Assembly (NCBI RefSeq): GCF_009296315.1
Contig: NZ_WHLY01000002.1
Coordinates: forward strand, 620,001-684,000
DNA length: 64,000 nucleotides
Direction of reading: 5' to 3'
Source of the DNA: Salmonirosea aquatica
GTDB taxonomy: Bacteria > Bacteroidota > Bacteroidia > Cytophagales > Spirosomataceae
Shown: piece by piece, positions 11,235 to 21,488 of the stretch
Layout of the letters: each line of letters begins with the position of its first letter
How positions within the stretch are numbered: the stretch's first letter is position 1
The notes under the pieces: generated by a model
Databases searched by the model: none
What the model was told of the DNA's origin: nothing
What the model saw: only the letters and a program-made list of their open reading frames with translations
Position numbers and translations under genes: made by a program

Positions 11235-12812
11235 CTAGTTCTTATCCCACCATAGCGGGGTGCTGGCCTTATCCGGTCCGTTCAGTAAGGCCTCGGCGGC
11301 TTTCACGGCTTCGGCATTGGTTTGTTTCTCCGAGGTCAGGAAAGGAATGCGGCGGATGAAGGTACCTACAGGTAGCTCTTCGTTATCGGAATTAACCACC
11401 GGATAAAGTTTGGGGTACCTGGTACGGCGGAATTCGGCCCAGGCTTCCAGGCCGTCAGGATAGAGCGCCAGCCATTTCTGGGTACCAATCTGCTCGCGCT
11501 TTACAGCCTCTGAAGCCGCGGCATCCCATTTCACCGGAATGTTGGATAGAGCGGGCGATTTGAGCGGATCACCAGGTGCCACGGGAGTTTTGGTGCTGTT
11601 GAGGTAGGTCTGGACGGCAGCATCACTGGCCCCCCATTGCTTCAACGACATTTCGATCCCTTTCTCGTACAATTCTTTAGCTGTACCACCCATGCTCCAG
11701 CCATTGAGCGCTCCTTCGGCCCGAAGCAGGTACGCCTCGGATGTGTGCATGATGTCCTGCGGAACGGTCAACTGGCTCGTCCAGGCCGAACCGCCGCCCG
11801 TAGCCCAGCGCGTCCCTACGTTGGAATTATCGTTGTTGCCATTTCCTTCCTGATTCAACTGCGCAGGTAACAATCCGTTCCGCAGACCTTCGTAGGTATT
11901 GGTAGCGGTAGCGGGTTGGAAGAAAACGCCGATGCGGGGATCTTCGTAGCCTTTCAGCACCGACTCCATGGAAGCGCTCATGCGAAATTCGTTCCAGATG
12001 GCGATCCGGCCCAGGCCGTTATGATCATCACCCGCCAGGTTTTTCACCATGAAGGCTGCATCGTCTAGTTCAGTGAACACGCCGCCGGCATATGCGGCTT
12101 CGGCCTGTTTTTTAGCCTCAGCAGGATTCACTTTAGAAATCCGCAAGGCCAACCGCAGCCGCAGGGTATTGGTGAATTTGATCCACTTATTTACATCGCC
12201 CGCGTAGATCAAGTCGAAAGTTCCGTAGGGTTTTTCGGAAGTTTTACCTTTCAAGATGGCGGCGGCGGCATCCAGACGTTTGAAAAAATCTTCGTAGATC
12301 TTCTCCTGCGCATCGTACTTGACGGAACGAGCCGGAATGCCCGCATCAAAATACGGAATGGGGCCGTAGTAATCGGTAACGCGATGGAAAGCGAAAACCC
12401 ACATGACATTGGCCAGGGCATTCTCCGCCGAGCTGGGTTCGGTGGATTCCAGCAGCGTTTTCAGCTGGGGTACCACCTGGGTATAGATGGGGTTCCAGTG
12501 CCCGCCCAGCCAGTCGAACCGCATGACGTAGCGGTCGGAAGGAAAGTAGGTAGCCGAAGTAGCAAAGTACTGGGCGTAGAGATCGGCAAACAGGTTTTGG
12601 GCGATCTGGTAGGTACCCCCGGCGTAGGAAGCCTGCTGCTCGGCCCGGGAAAACAGGAACGGCAATTCATCTTTTCCCAGCGTGGTCAGTTTGGTTTTGC
12701 TGGTATTCATTTCGTCAAACTTGTCCGTACAGCTCCACCAGATGCTGGCGGAACCAACCACCAGCCCAAAGGCCGTAAGTTTGAGCAAGGATTTTTTAAA
12801 CGGTATGTTCAT
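11235..12812 (-). CDS. SusD-like (SusD/RagB family 2) outer-membrane lipoprotein
   Basis: Surface-exposed nutrient-binding lipoprotein that caps its TonB-dependent partner. It has 525 residues. The N-terminus has a hydrophobic signal ending in SIWWSC, whose cysteine is the predicted lipid site. The sequence resembles the SusD-like_2 group (PF12771) rather than classical SusD, as judged from the N-terminal YQIAQNLFADLYAQYF region and the C-terminal KWLALYPDGLEAWAEFRRT motif typical of that group. The SusC gene lies 102 bp upstream and the VCBS lipoprotein gene downstream; all three are on the minus strand and probably form one operon. The transported substrate cannot be deduced, as no glycoside hydrolase is inside the operon. 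Confidence 0.9.
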   Translation of the reverse strand: MNIPFKKSLLKLTAFGLVVGSASIWWSCTDKFDEMNTSKTKLTTLGKDELPFLFSRAEQQASYAGGTYQIAQNLFADLYAQYFATSATYFPSDRYVMRFDWLGGHWNPIYTQVVPQLKTLLESTEPSSAENALANVMWVFAFHRVTDYYGPIPYFDAGIPARSVKYDAQEKIYEDFFKRLDAAAAILKGKTSEKPYGTFDLIYAGDVNKWIKFTNTLRLRLALRISKVNPAEAKKQAEAAYAGGVFTELDDAAFMVKNLAGDDHNGLGRIAIWNEFRMSASMESVLKGYEDPRIGVFFQPATATNTYEGLRNGLLPAQLNQEGNGNNDNSNVGTRWATGGGSAWTSQLTVPQDIMHTSEAYLLRAEGALNGWSMGGTAKELYEKGIEMSLKQWGASDAAVQTYLNSTKTPVAPGDPLKSPALSNIPVKWDAAASEAVKREQIGTQKWLALYPDGLEAWAEFRRTRYPKLYPVVNSDNEELPVGTFIRRIPFLTSEKQTNAEAVKAAEALLNGPDKASTPLWWDKN

Positions 12813-12914
12813 ACAATGCTTTGTTTGTACTGTTTTGATAGATCGTGATATGGGATCAGATTATTCTTCGCTTCAAAATCAAGGTACCCTGACCCGGAAG
12901 CAAAGGATTAGAAA

Positions 12915-15900
12915 TCAAAATCCAAGTTTCAGGTTAAGGCCCATCGTACGGGAAGATGGTAAGCTACCGTACTCCACACCCTGAAAATTCCCAGCACCCA
13001 GATTCACATCGGGATCGAAGGGTAGCTTGCGCTTTTCCACGCCGGGAATATCCAGAGTAGCATAGCCGCGATATAGGAAGAACAGGTTGCGGGCTATGAA
13101 CGAAAGTCGGACATTCTTAATAAAGAAATTCTCAGGAACCGGAATCTTGTAGCCCATCGACAGTTCCCGCAGACGTACATTGGTGGTGGAGTAGGTAAAG
13201 AACTCACCCCACGAGTAGCGTCCTCCCGATACCGTCGTCCAGAAAGTTTCGGCGTTGATGGCCTTGGTGTTAGTTTCCCCCGTGGAGGTAACGGCGGGTA
13301 GCACCCAGCCCCCGTCGCGGTTATTCGTCGTGTAGTCGGCGTTACCGTCGAAGGCCAGGTTGGCCTGGGTACCCGAGGTCATGGTACCCCCGAAACGACC
13401 GTCGATCAGGAAGCTCAGCACAAAGTTTTTATAATTGAATGAGTTGTTGAAACCCATGGTAAACTTCGGATTGAAGTTACCGATCTTCTCACTTTCGGTA
13501 GCTACGGGCTTGCCATTGGCATCCACGACGTACCTACCCTGATCGTCGCGTTTCCAGCGCTGGGCGTACATATCGCCGTACGAGCCGCCTTCGGCTACCA
13601 CGGGACCGGCGGTACGGCCGTAGCCACCCGCCAGAAAGGCGATTTTGATGTCGGGGTGCAGCTCGACAATGGTATTGACATTGCGGGCAAAGTTTAGGGT
13701 CATATCCCAGTTCAGATCAGAACTGCGGAGCGGTTTACCCGTCAGTGTAAACTCGAAACCTTCGTTGTTGATTTTTCCGGCATTGATAAACTGGTCGGAA
13801 AAGCCCGAAGCAGGAGCCAGGCCTAGGGTCAACAATTGGTTGACGGTATTGGTGTTATAGTAGGTCATATCCAGACCAAGGCGTCCGCCAAAGAAACGCA
13901 GATCCAGCCCTACCTCGGTCGAGGACGAGATTTCGGGTTTCAAGGTAGCTGCGGGTTGGGTAGCATCCCGGGAGATGAATCCGCCCGTACCACCCTGCGA
14001 GAAGGAGTAGGTTTGGGTCAAAAGGTAGGGATCGGTGTCGTTACCTACCTGCGCCCAGGATCCGCGCAGTTTGGCAAAACTCACCCACTCGGGCATCTGG
14101 AGAGCATCCGTCAGAATAAGATTGGCTCCAAACGATGGGTAGAAATACGAGTAAGGCTTGGGCAGCGTAGACGACCAGTCATTACGAGCCGACATGTCGA
14201 CGGTCAGAAAGTCGCGATAAGATAATGAGGCTGTCCCGAAAACATATTGAAGTTCACGCTCCGAGAAGGCGGCAATTTGGCTCAGCGCGCGGGCAAACGA
14301 AAGATCGAATTTGTTGGGTACCAGCAACCCGTTGGCGTTGGCACCTACTTGCGAGAATTTCTTGTAGGTCTGCCCCGCTCCAAAGTTGTATGTGAGAGCG
14401 ATGTCCTTGCCCAGCTTGTTATTACCCGACACGATCACGTCCATGTTTCTTTCCAGAATATCGTTGGTGAAATCCTGGTACGACCCACCCGGCCCGGCGA
14501 ATAGCAGAGTACGGTCGGCCCAGCTACGATTGTAGCGATCGTCGTAGCGGTCGAAGCTCACGCGCCCCTGCACGTTGAGCCAGTCCGTCAATTCATATTT
14601 TACTGAACCCAGCAGGATGGTACGGTTGCGGCGTTCCTTATCGGTAGTCTTGTTAGTGGTCCAATAGGGATTCATATAGATGGACGAGGTGGTCCAGTAG
14701 GTAGGATTTCCGTTTTCATCCTGAAAATTCTTGTATTGGTTCAGGTCCACGCTGCGCGGAATCTTATACAGGTTCATCACCACCGCACTCTCCTCACCCG
14801 AACGCGGCTTGTTGTTGATGGTCTGATTGGTATAGGTAATCTTCGCATCCGTGGTAAGCCGTTTGGTCAGCTGCGAGCTCACCCGCAAATTAATCGTATG
14901 GCGCATCAGGTCGTTGTTGGGCAGCAAACCCTGGTTGTAGTTGTTGGTGTAGGACGCGTAGGTCTGCACGTTCTGGGTACCGGCCGAAATGCCCACCGAG
15001 TTGTTGGTAGAAACCGCATTGCGAAAGAAATCCCGGACGTTGTCGGGGTAGGTGGTGCCTTTCGCACCCCAGCTCCCGCTGGCTTTGTCGCTGGCCACAC
15101 CACCGTTGCCCTGGCCGTAGGTATTTTGGAATTGGGGCAACAGAAAGGGCGTTTCGACCACGACACCCGAATTGATGTTAGTCGTGACCCGACCCGCGCT
15201 ACCTTTTTTGGTAGTCACCATAATAACCCCGTTGGCCGCCCGACTCCCGTAGAGGGCCGCCGCTGCCGGGCCTTTCAGTACGTTCATGGACTCGATGTCG
15301 TCGGGGTTGATGTTGGCTGCCCCGTCGCTGCCGTTGATTCCGCCGAAATCGTTCCCTACCTGACTCTGCACCGTATTGTCGATAGGTACCCCGTCCACTA
15401 CAAAGAGAGCATTATTATTTCCCCGGATGGAGCGGTTTCCGCGCAGCGTTACACGAGTAGCCGAACCGGGGCCCGAAGCCCCCTGCGTCACGACCATCCC
15501 CGCCACTTTGCCCGAAAGCGTGTTGACAAAGTTGGCATCGCGTACATCGGTCAGTTGTTTCCCATCGATCTTCTGGGTTGAGTAGGTCAGCGATTTGGCA
15601 CTACGCTCGATCCCGAGGGCCGTCACCACTACTTCGCCCAAATTCCTGACATCGGGATTCAGATCGATGGTAAGCGTCGAGGTAGACCCAGAAACGGGCA
15701 CCTCTTTGGTTTCATAGCCGACGGAAGAAATGATTAGCGTCGAAGTACCTGCTGGCACACTGATACTAAAATTCCCCTCCGCATTGGAGTTGGTACCTCG
15801 GTTGGTGCCTTGTAGCAGGATGTTAACTCCGGGCATTCCTGCGCCATTTTCGTCACGAATCTGCCCGGTAATCTGGCGATCCTGAGCAAATGACTGGGTG

Positions 15901-15956
15901 GTAAAAAAGGCTGCCCATATGTATACGAGCAGCCCCACGGGTAGTTTTCTAAGCAT
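12915..15956 (-). CDS. SusC/RagA family TonB-linked outer-membrane transporter
   Basis: TonB-dependent outer-membrane channel for a ligand delivered by the SusD-like partner. It has 1,013 residues. Domains in order: a signal peptide ending at about residue 24 (TQSFAQ); a carboxypeptidase-regulatory-like domain (about 28-105, GVNILLQGTNRGT); the plug domain with NLGEVVVTALGI, LSGKVAGMVV and ALFVVDGVPIDN; then a long beta-barrel ending in MGLNLKLGF with the C-terminal aromatic residue needed for barrel insertion. It is the first gene of the operon. The 145-bp region upstream is very AT-rich (about 15990-16050), as is common for Bacteroidota promoters, but no clear consensus could be fixed. Confidence 0.95.
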   Translation of the reverse strand: MLRKLPVGLLVYIWAAFFTTQSFAQDRQITGQIRDENGAGMPGVNILLQGTNRGTNSNAEGNFSISVPAGTSTLIISSVGYETKEVPVSGSTSTLTIDLNPDVRNLGEVVVTALGIERSAKSLTYSTQKIDGKQLTDVRDANFVNTLSGKVAGMVVTQGASGPGSATRVTLRGNRSIRGNNNALFVVDGVPIDNTVQSQVGNDFGGINGSDGAANINPDDIESMNVLKGPAAAALYGSRAANGVIMVTTKKGSAGRVTTNINSGVVVETPFLLPQFQNTYGQGNGGVASDKASGSWGAKGTTYPDNVRDFFRNAVSTNNSVGISAGTQNVQTYASYTNNYNQGLLPNNDLMRHTINLRVSSQLTKRLTTDAKITYTNQTINNKPRSGEESAVVMNLYKIPRSVDLNQYKNFQDENGNPTYWTTSSIYMNPYWTTNKTTDKERRNRTILLGSVKYELTDWLNVQGRVSFDRYDDRYNRSWADRTLLFAGPGGSYQDFTNDILERNMDVIVSGNNKLGKDIALTYNFGAGQTYKKFSQVGANANGLLVPNKFDLSFARALSQIAAFSERELQYVFGTASLSYRDFLTVDMSARNDWSSTLPKPYSYFYPSFGANLILTDALQMPEWVSFAKLRGSWAQVGNDTDPYLLTQTYSFSQGGTGGFISRDATQPAATLKPEISSSTEVGLDLRFFGGRLGLDMTYYNTNTVNQLLTLGLAPASGFSDQFINAGKINNEGFEFTLTGKPLRSSDLNWDMTLNFARNVNTIVELHPDIKIAFLAGGYGRTAGPVVAEGGSYGDMYAQRWKRDDQGRYVVDANGKPVATESEKIGNFNPKFTMGFNNSFNYKNFVLSFLIDGRFGGTMTSGTQANLAFDGNADYTTNNRDGGWVLPAVTSTGETNTKAINAETFWTTVSGGRYSWGEFFTYSTTNVRLRELSMGYKIPVPENFFIKNVRLSFIARNLFFLYRGYATLDIPGVEKRKLPFDPDVNLGAGNFQGVEYGSLPSSRTMGLNLKLGF

Positions 15957-16100
15957 AGAATGAGAAGGTCTAAATGAAATTCTGCATAAATATAAATTTT
16001 TAATATATAATTCGCAATAAGTTAAAATTATTAAAATTTAACGCAATATCTAGATGCCAATCTTCCATGTAAGCCAAATACAAAGGAAATTATGTGAAGA

Positions 16101-17800
16101 TCAGTACATTCGAACGCTGTGGTCAGCGCCTACCTCCATGGAATAGCTGGTAAAGGTCAAGGTTCCCCCTGAGAAAATCCCAAGCCTAAAATTACCCGTC
16201 GGGAGATTATCCACCAAAATTTCCGTCGTCAGGTTTTCTTTCCGTAGTCCATCCCCCGCAGTATACCACGGTAGGCATTACGCAGACGGTAATAGGGTAC
16301 CCATACTACAGGTTGTCCTTCTGCCACCAACGCCAGGAATGGCGTGTCGCTGGCATTGGACTTATTGCCCACGCGCAGGATTTTCTCCCGATACTCGCCA
16401 CTGGCATCCTGCGATACACTGAATCCTCTTTCAAATGTAAGCGCCAGGGTACTATCGGTGGAAGCACCCGTAAGTTGGGAAGGCAGTCCGGAGGGATGGT
16501 AGCAAATGCCGCGATCGACGGCCTTATGGTAAACATCCCGGATATTGCGGTTAAAAGAAGGAGCATACTGTAAGAACACGTCGTAATTTTCCCAGTTGGC
16601 CTTATCAGCCCGAAGCCAGTCGCGCCGGTATTCGAGGGTAGTGAAGTAGTTCAGGTAAGAAACCAACCATATAAGTACAGCCAGAATACCCCAGGGAAGG
16701 GACCAATACCAGATGTAAGACCGCGCCAATACGGCTATACCTACCAGATAAAACCAAGCCGTGATGTAGGGTGAATAATGCGCGTATCGGGGTGGTATTA
16801 GAAAATCGGTGGCTGACCAACTCCGGGATACCGCGACGAGCAGCGCGGTGATGCCTAAAAACAGCAGATTTCCCAGGAGCATTTTTTCAAAATAGCTGAG
16901 TGGTGGGCCAGAACGGTACTGGGCGTAGATTTTGGGAAATCCGAACCAGGCTATTCCCAGGAAAACAATAGCGCCCCAAGCTACCGAAGGCCAGTCATGT
17001 GGACCAAATACCTGCGTAACCGATCCCAGGAAAGTGCAAAAGTAGGCAATGAGCCGTAGCGGGTCGGAAAGGCTTCGGGCAAAATCCGCACTCTGCCCTC
17101 TTTCGAAACCATAAAAGTAAACGAAAGCCGTAATCAGAGCGACCAATAACCAAATCCCCAGCCAGCGCCATTCCCGGTAGATTACCAAAAACACGATTCC
17201 CACAGCGAAGCCAAATATACCGTTGCCGTGGGTAAAGGTACCTAGCAGGACGATGCCTATGGCTAATAAAAACCGCCGGTTGGTGAAGGCATGCACCAGC
17301 CATGCCAGGATGAACACAATGACTGACTGCTGCAGGACACTAATAGTCCAGGTCAGGTTATCATAATAGAAAGGATGGAAAAGCAACCAGGGTATGGGCA
17401 AAAAAAGCCAGGGATTGAGCCGCAGGGTACGGAAGGCATCCCAAAGAAAATAGAGCACGCCGCACCAAACCATATTCCCTAATACCATAAGTACAGGCCA
17501 GTTGATGTGGCCTTCCAGGCGGTAATCCAGCCAGGTAAGTAACCTAGGGAAAAGAATCCTGTGTTCGTTGTGCTGCTGAAGCAACAGCGCTATTTTTTCA
17601 TAAAAAGAGTCCGTTTCCTGGAACCACACGATGGTTTTCAATAAATGGAAATCATCGGCAAAAAACAGCGTTTCGGAATAGATGAACACAGTTGCGAGAA
17701 GAAACGCAATGGGCAAGAATAGAAAGGGTTGTACCGGAAGCCTACGCAGGAAATGCATGAATGTGGGAAAATCGACTGAAACAATGAAACCTTTCTGCAA
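16101..17800 (-). CDS. Polytopic membrane protein, possibly a GT-C type glycosyltransferase; frameshifted at the 3' end
   Basis: An integral membrane protein with about ten hydrophobic segments. An acidic pair sits in the first periplasmic loop (SETLFFADDFHLLK), a layout shared with GT-C glycosyltransferases such as PMT/ArnT; this functional link is tentative. The C-terminal third is soluble. As written the frame stops at 16229 after GMDYGKKT. Adding one G to the run at 16253-16257 gives RGDGLRKENLTTEILVDNLP and continues to a stop at 16101, adding about 45 residues free of stops. That extension looks protein-like but was not matched to a known family, so the frameshift is less certain than in nupC. 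An ATG at 17758 is an alternative start next to the first membrane segment. Confidence 0.6.
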
Positions 17801-17841
17801 AAAACATCACAATCAGTCAGGGTTGTGAATGCCCCGGATCG

Positions 17842-18246
17842 TTAATCCTCAGGAAAGGGTACGAATACGAAACCCGCAAAATCGCCTTCGATCACGAACA
17901 GGCAGCAATATTCGTCAGGTTTCCGGTAGTTTTCTTTGAAAAGTTCAACGGATTCTTCGCCGATCAGATTCCGATCCACAAATTCCTGTAAGTAAGAAGC
18001 CCGGTAATTCCATTTGTTGCCCAATTCCTCGCGGGCAATCAGTATCAAGCCAAGTTCCGATTCTTCCCGAACCACTATGAAGATCGGATACTCCGAGAAG
18101 CCGCGCTGGCGGATTTGGTAGGAAGCCTCTTTGAGCTGATCGGCTACTTTCACAAAATCCTGCGAAATCAGTCCCAGCAGTTTCCGATTCACCTCGGGCG
18201 AATTGGCGTCGTCCATCAGGACATTTTCATTACTATGATTAATCAT
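17842..18246 (-). CDS. Conserved hypothetical protein, 134 aa
   Basis: A small soluble protein I do not recognise. It is acidic, with predicted mixed helix and strand: an N-terminal helical part (VNRKLLGLISQDFVKVADQL), a beta-rich middle (YPIFIVVREESELGLILIA) and a C-terminal stretch ending in FAGFVFVPFPED. No signal peptide or membrane segment is visible. The start may be the ATG at 18216 (MDDANSPEV) instead of 18246. It lies 97 bp downstream of ald on the same strand and could be co-transcribed with tsaE and ald. The ordered, gap-free composition supports a real gene; function unknown. Confidence 0.7.
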   Translation of the reverse strand: MINHSNENVLMDDANSPEVNRKLLGLISQDFVKVADQLKEASYQIRQRGFSEYPIFIVVREESELGLILIAREELGNKWNYRASYLQEFVDRNLIGEESVELFKENYRKPDEYCCLFVIEGDFAGFVFVPFPED

Positions 18247-18343
18247 ATTCTTTTAGTGGATTTTTGGCAGGTACTGCCTGTGAAACAGGGTACCTTAAAT
18301 GAAAATTCAACTTCGCTATTGCCACTCGGTACCTATAAAAGGA

Positions 18344-19570
18344 TCACATCCGGGCAGCTAGCAGCAGCGTCAGATCTTTATAGCGCATCCCGAACTTCCG
18401 GGCAATGTAGGCATTCGTAAGGGTACCTTTATGGCCGTACACCCCTTTCATAAACCAACGGTTGGCATAAATCATCTCCTCGATGCCCCCAATGGTACCC
18501 GTTTGCAGCAAAAAAGGAAGAAAAATATTGCTCAGCGCTGTACTGGCCGTGTGCGCCACGCGTGAGGCGATATTAGGGACGCAATAGTGAATAATATCAT
18601 TGTGTCTGAAAATAGGGTCCTTATGAGTCGTCATCCGAGACGTCTCAAAGCATCCCCCCTGATCGATACTTACGTCCACAATCACGGAATTGGGCCGCAT
18701 CCGCCCCACCATTTCCTCTGTCACCACGCAGGGACTCAGTCCATCTTCGGCCCGCATGGCCCCGATCACCACATCGGCACGGGCAATGGCTTCGGTCAGT
18801 GTATCGGAATCGATGATGGACGTGTACAGGTTTTGCCCTACGGCGTATTTCAACCGTTGCAGGCGATATATGTGGTTATCAAAGACTTTGATGTCGGCTC
18901 CTACCCCCATCGCGGCACGGGTGGCGTACTCGGCGACGGTACCGGCACCCAGAATCACAACCTTGGTAGGGGGTACCCCCGTGATCCCACCCAGGATAAT
19001 GCCCTTACCGCCGTTGGAATTACTCAGATATTCGGCCGCAATCAACAGGACCGTGCTGCCGGCGATTTCGCCCATGGCCCGCACAATGGGCATCCCACCT
19101 ACCTGGTCTTCGATGAACTCGTACCCGATGGCAGTAATTTTTTTCTGATTCAGTTTTTCGAAGTAGCTCTTGTCCAGGGCGGGTAGGTTGAGCGTGGATA
19201 TCAGGGTAGAACCGGCTTTGATCAATTCAAATTCTTTCGACACCAGAGGCTCAATCTTGAGGATCAGGTCGGCCTGATACACTTCTTTGGCACTGTACAC
19301 AATCCGCGCACCCGCTTCACTGTACTCATGGTCAGGATACTTAGCCCCGGCTCCTGCGTCCTTTTCCACCCATACCTCATGGCCGTTGCGCACCAGAATC
19401 GCCACGCCCTCCGGCGTGAGCGCGATGCGGTTTTCCTGTAAGGATATTTCGCAGGGCAAGCCAATCAGCAACGCATTTCTATCTTTCCTGACCTCCACCA
19501 ACGACTCCTGCGGATAGAGAGCCGATTGCTTGGCCAGTTGTTCGAACCCGGTTATCTGAGGTTGCGCCAT
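18344..19570 (-). CDS. ald: Alanine dehydrogenase
   Basis: NAD-dependent oxidoreductase interconverting L-alanine and pyruvate plus ammonia. The 408 residues include an N-terminal extension of about 30 over the classical enzyme, as seen in Bacteroidota. The substrate domain shows the ENRIALTPEGV motif with its conserved arginine, and KIEPLV. The Rossmann domain carries VVILGAGTVAEYATRAA, followed by an aspartate (KVFD) that fits NAD preference. The late motifs DVSIDQGGCFETSRMTTH and HYCVPNIASRVAHTAS are typical of the family. The N-terminal half is shared with pyridine nucleotide transhydrogenase alpha, but overall length and motifs favour Ald. tsaE lies 58 bp upstream in the same direction. 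Confidence 0.92.
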   Translation of the reverse strand: MAQPQITGFEQLAKQSALYPQESLVEVRKDRNALLIGLPCEISLQENRIALTPEGVAILVRNGHEVWVEKDAGAGAKYPDHEYSEAGARIVYSAKEVYQADLILKIEPLVSKEFELIKAGSTLISTLNLPALDKSYFEKLNQKKITAIGYEFIEDQVGGMPIVRAMGEIAGSTVLLIAAEYLSNSNGGKGIILGGITGVPPTKVVILGAGTVAEYATRAAMGVGADIKVFDNHIYRLQRLKYAVGQNLYTSIIDSDTLTEAIARADVVIGAMRAEDGLSPCVVTEEMVGRMRPNSVIVDVSIDQGGCFETSRMTTHKDPIFRHNDIIHYCVPNIASRVAHTASTALSNIFLPFLLQTGTIGGIEEMIYANRWFMKGVYGHKGTLTNAYIARKFGMRYKDLTLLLAARM

Positions 19571-19628
19571 TTATTTGTTGGGAATTGCTTGGTGGAGTGA
19601 AGGATCAATTCGTGTCAATATTCAAAAA

Positions 19629-20096
19629 TTAGTTAACGTCGTTCATGCCCGTCAAGGACCCCGCTTCGATCATGGCCCGGATGCTCCGACTACCATCCCT
19701 TTCTGACTGAATGGTCACAGAAAAATAGGTTTCCGGCCACAAAGACTCGATTTTTTCGGGCCATTCGATAAAGCAATAGGCTCCCGAATCCAGATATTCA
19801 TCCGCGCCCAGATCGTACGCCTCGCTTTCGTTTTTGATCCGGTAGAAGTCGAAGTGGTAAATCAGACCGTTTTTTCCGGCATCATATTCGTTTACAATGG
19901 AAAAGGTGGGGCTTTGAACGGTACCCCTGACTCCAAGCCGCTCACAAAGCTGCTTGATCAGGGTGGTTTTTCCAGCCCCCATGTCGCCGTGCAAGAGCCA
20001 AACAGGCACTGAACCACCTAGCTGGAGCAATTGCTGGGCCACCGCATCGAGTTGGGTCAAATCGGAACAACGAATAAAAAGGGGTTGGACATTCAT
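19629..20096 (-). CDS. tsaE: tRNA threonylcarbamoyladenosine biosynthesis ATPase TsaE
   Basis: Cytoplasmic P-loop ATPase that works with TsaB, TsaC and TsaD to make the t6A37 tRNA modification. It has 155 residues, a normal family length. The Walker A motif GDMGAGKTTLIKQL lies at about residues 38-51. The family-specific SPTFSIVNEYDAGKNGLIYHFDFYRI segment is recognisable in its parts (FSIVNEY, HFDFYRI), followed by LGADEYLDSGAYCFIEWPEKI elements such as FIEWPE. The gene starts the tsaE-ald group on the minus strand, an order often seen in Cytophagales. The other Tsa genes are not in the window. Confidence 0.92.
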   Translation of the reverse strand: MNVQPLFIRCSDLTQLDAVAQQLLQLGGSVPVWLLHGDMGAGKTTLIKQLCERLGVRGTVQSPTFSIVNEYDAGKNGLIYHFDFYRIKNESEAYDLGADEYLDSGAYCFIEWPEKIESLWPETYFSVTIQSERDGSRSIRAMIEAGSLTGMNDVN

Positions 20097-20386
20097 AGCA
20101 CAAAATTAGTGATTTTACCATCAAAAGCCCGGCCTTGCCCGCATCCTTCTTACTTTACGGCTTCACCTACCCGCGCCTTCTCCAAAACCGGGTTGCGTAG
20201 TGTTACTTAAATTGCCAGATCAGCTCATATTTCTTGTAGAATTTCTGCTTTAATCCGATGTTTGGTCCAAAAATGTCGTCTCTAACTTGAATACTGGTAT
20301 TAAAACTCATTGGAAACGACCTTTACTTCGTTGAAATTACCACGTATCAGCAGGTACCTTATCTCATAATTAATACTCAACTACTC
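20097..20386. other. 290-bp divergent intergenic region, tsaE / Gfo-Idh oxidoreductase
   Basis: No coding region was found. The stretch must carry the promoters of both divergent neighbours. It contains one GGTACC site (near 20354) and an AT-rich segment at about 20260-20380. No confident promoter consensus or RNA element could be assigned. Confidence 0.5.
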
Positions 20387-21424
20387 ATGTCAGAACGTGT
20401 TCTCAATGTCGGACTCATCGGTTTTGGTCTATCGGGCCGCTATTTTCATGCTCCCTTTCTGTCGGTCAATCCGCGTTTCAAACTCAAAAAAGTAGTGGAG
20501 CGCTCTAAAAACGAAGCCCAGGATTTTGACCCTACCATTGAAAACGCGCGTTCGGTCGATGAACTGCTGGCCGACACTTCCATTGACCTGGTGTTTATAT
20601 GTACTCCTAATGACACGCATTTTTCGTACGCGATGGACGCGCTGGAAAACGGCAAGCATGTGGTCATAGAAAAACCCTTTGCCAATACCGAAGCCGAAGC
20701 AAAACAGCTGTTCGACGTCGCGGAGCGCAACGGGCTTATTGCCACGGCTTACCAGAACCGGCGCTGGGATTCAGATTTTCTGACCATCCAGAAACTGATC
20801 CAGGAAGACAAACTTGGAAAAATCGTAGAATACGAAAGTCGATACGACCGCTACCGCCCCGAGGTACTTCCCAATACTTGGAAAGAAAAACAAGCCGAAG
20901 GTAGTGGGAATGTCTATAACCTGGGGCCGCATTTGCTCGATCAGGCGTTTGTGTTATTTGGGACGCCCCAAACCGTAACGGCCACCATCCGCAGCGTGCG
21001 CGAGCACAGTGATGTGGACGACTATTTCGACATCCATCTGGGCTACGAGGATAAAATGGTCATCATCAAATCGAGCCTGTTGGTGTATGAAAACAGCCTG
21101 CGGTACTCGATCCACGGCACCAAGGGTACCTTCATCAAACGGGGGCTTGATGCCCAGGAAGAAACGCTCCGCAAAGACGTACTACCCGACGTGGAGAACT
21201 GGGGCGCCGAACCCGAAGACCGCTGGGGTACCCTTTATAGCGATCATTTTACAGGAATCATCCCCAGTGAAGCGGGTGATTACATGGCGTTTTATGATTC
21301 GGTGTACGATGCCATTGTGAACGGCCAGGAGTTAGCCGTAAAGCCCGCGGAGATTCTGCGCACTACGCGCGTCATCGACCTGGCTTTCGAAAGCAACGAA
21401 CGGCAAACTACGATTAGCTACTGA
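20387..21424 (+). CDS. Gfo/Idh/MocA family oxidoreductase (cytoplasmic)
   Basis: NAD(P)-dependent dehydrogenase of the Gfo/Idh/MocA superfamily, acting on a sugar or cyclitol; substrate unknown. It has 345 residues and no signal peptide. The N-terminal Rossmann motif is VGLIGFGLSGRYFHAPF, the cofactor-linked lysine lies in VVIEKPFA (about residue 95), and the NRRWDSDF motif begins the C-terminal alpha/beta domain. The C-terminal domain ends normally. It is transcribed alone, bounded downstream by a terminator it shares with the convergent phosphohexomutase gene. It differs from the Tat-exported relative at 36223 in lacking an export signal. Confidence 0.9.
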   Translation: MSERVLNVGLIGFGLSGRYFHAPFLSVNPRFKLKKVVERSKNEAQDFDPTIENARSVDELLADTSIDLVFICTPNDTHFSYAMDALENGKHVVIEKPFANTEAEAKQLFDVAERNGLIATAYQNRRWDSDFLTIQKLIQEDKLGKIVEYESRYDRYRPEVLPNTWKEKQAEGSGNVYNLGPHLLDQAFVLFGTPQTVTATIRSVREHSDVDDYFDIHLGYEDKMVIIKSSLLVYENSLRYSIHGTKGTFIKRGLDAQEETLRKDVLPDVENWGAEPEDRWGTLYSDHFTGIIPSEAGDYMAFYDSVYDAIVNGQELAVKPAEILRTTRVIDLAFESNERQTTISY

Positions 21425-21488
21425 ATAGCCTGGGATTAGGTGCTGGATGTAGGACGTTGGATTTTTGACGTTCAGTAATTGACCCTAA

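Noticed and set aside
14736-15581. 281-codon open frame opposite SusC
   Set aside because: Antisense to the plug and regulatory domains of a complete SusC gene.
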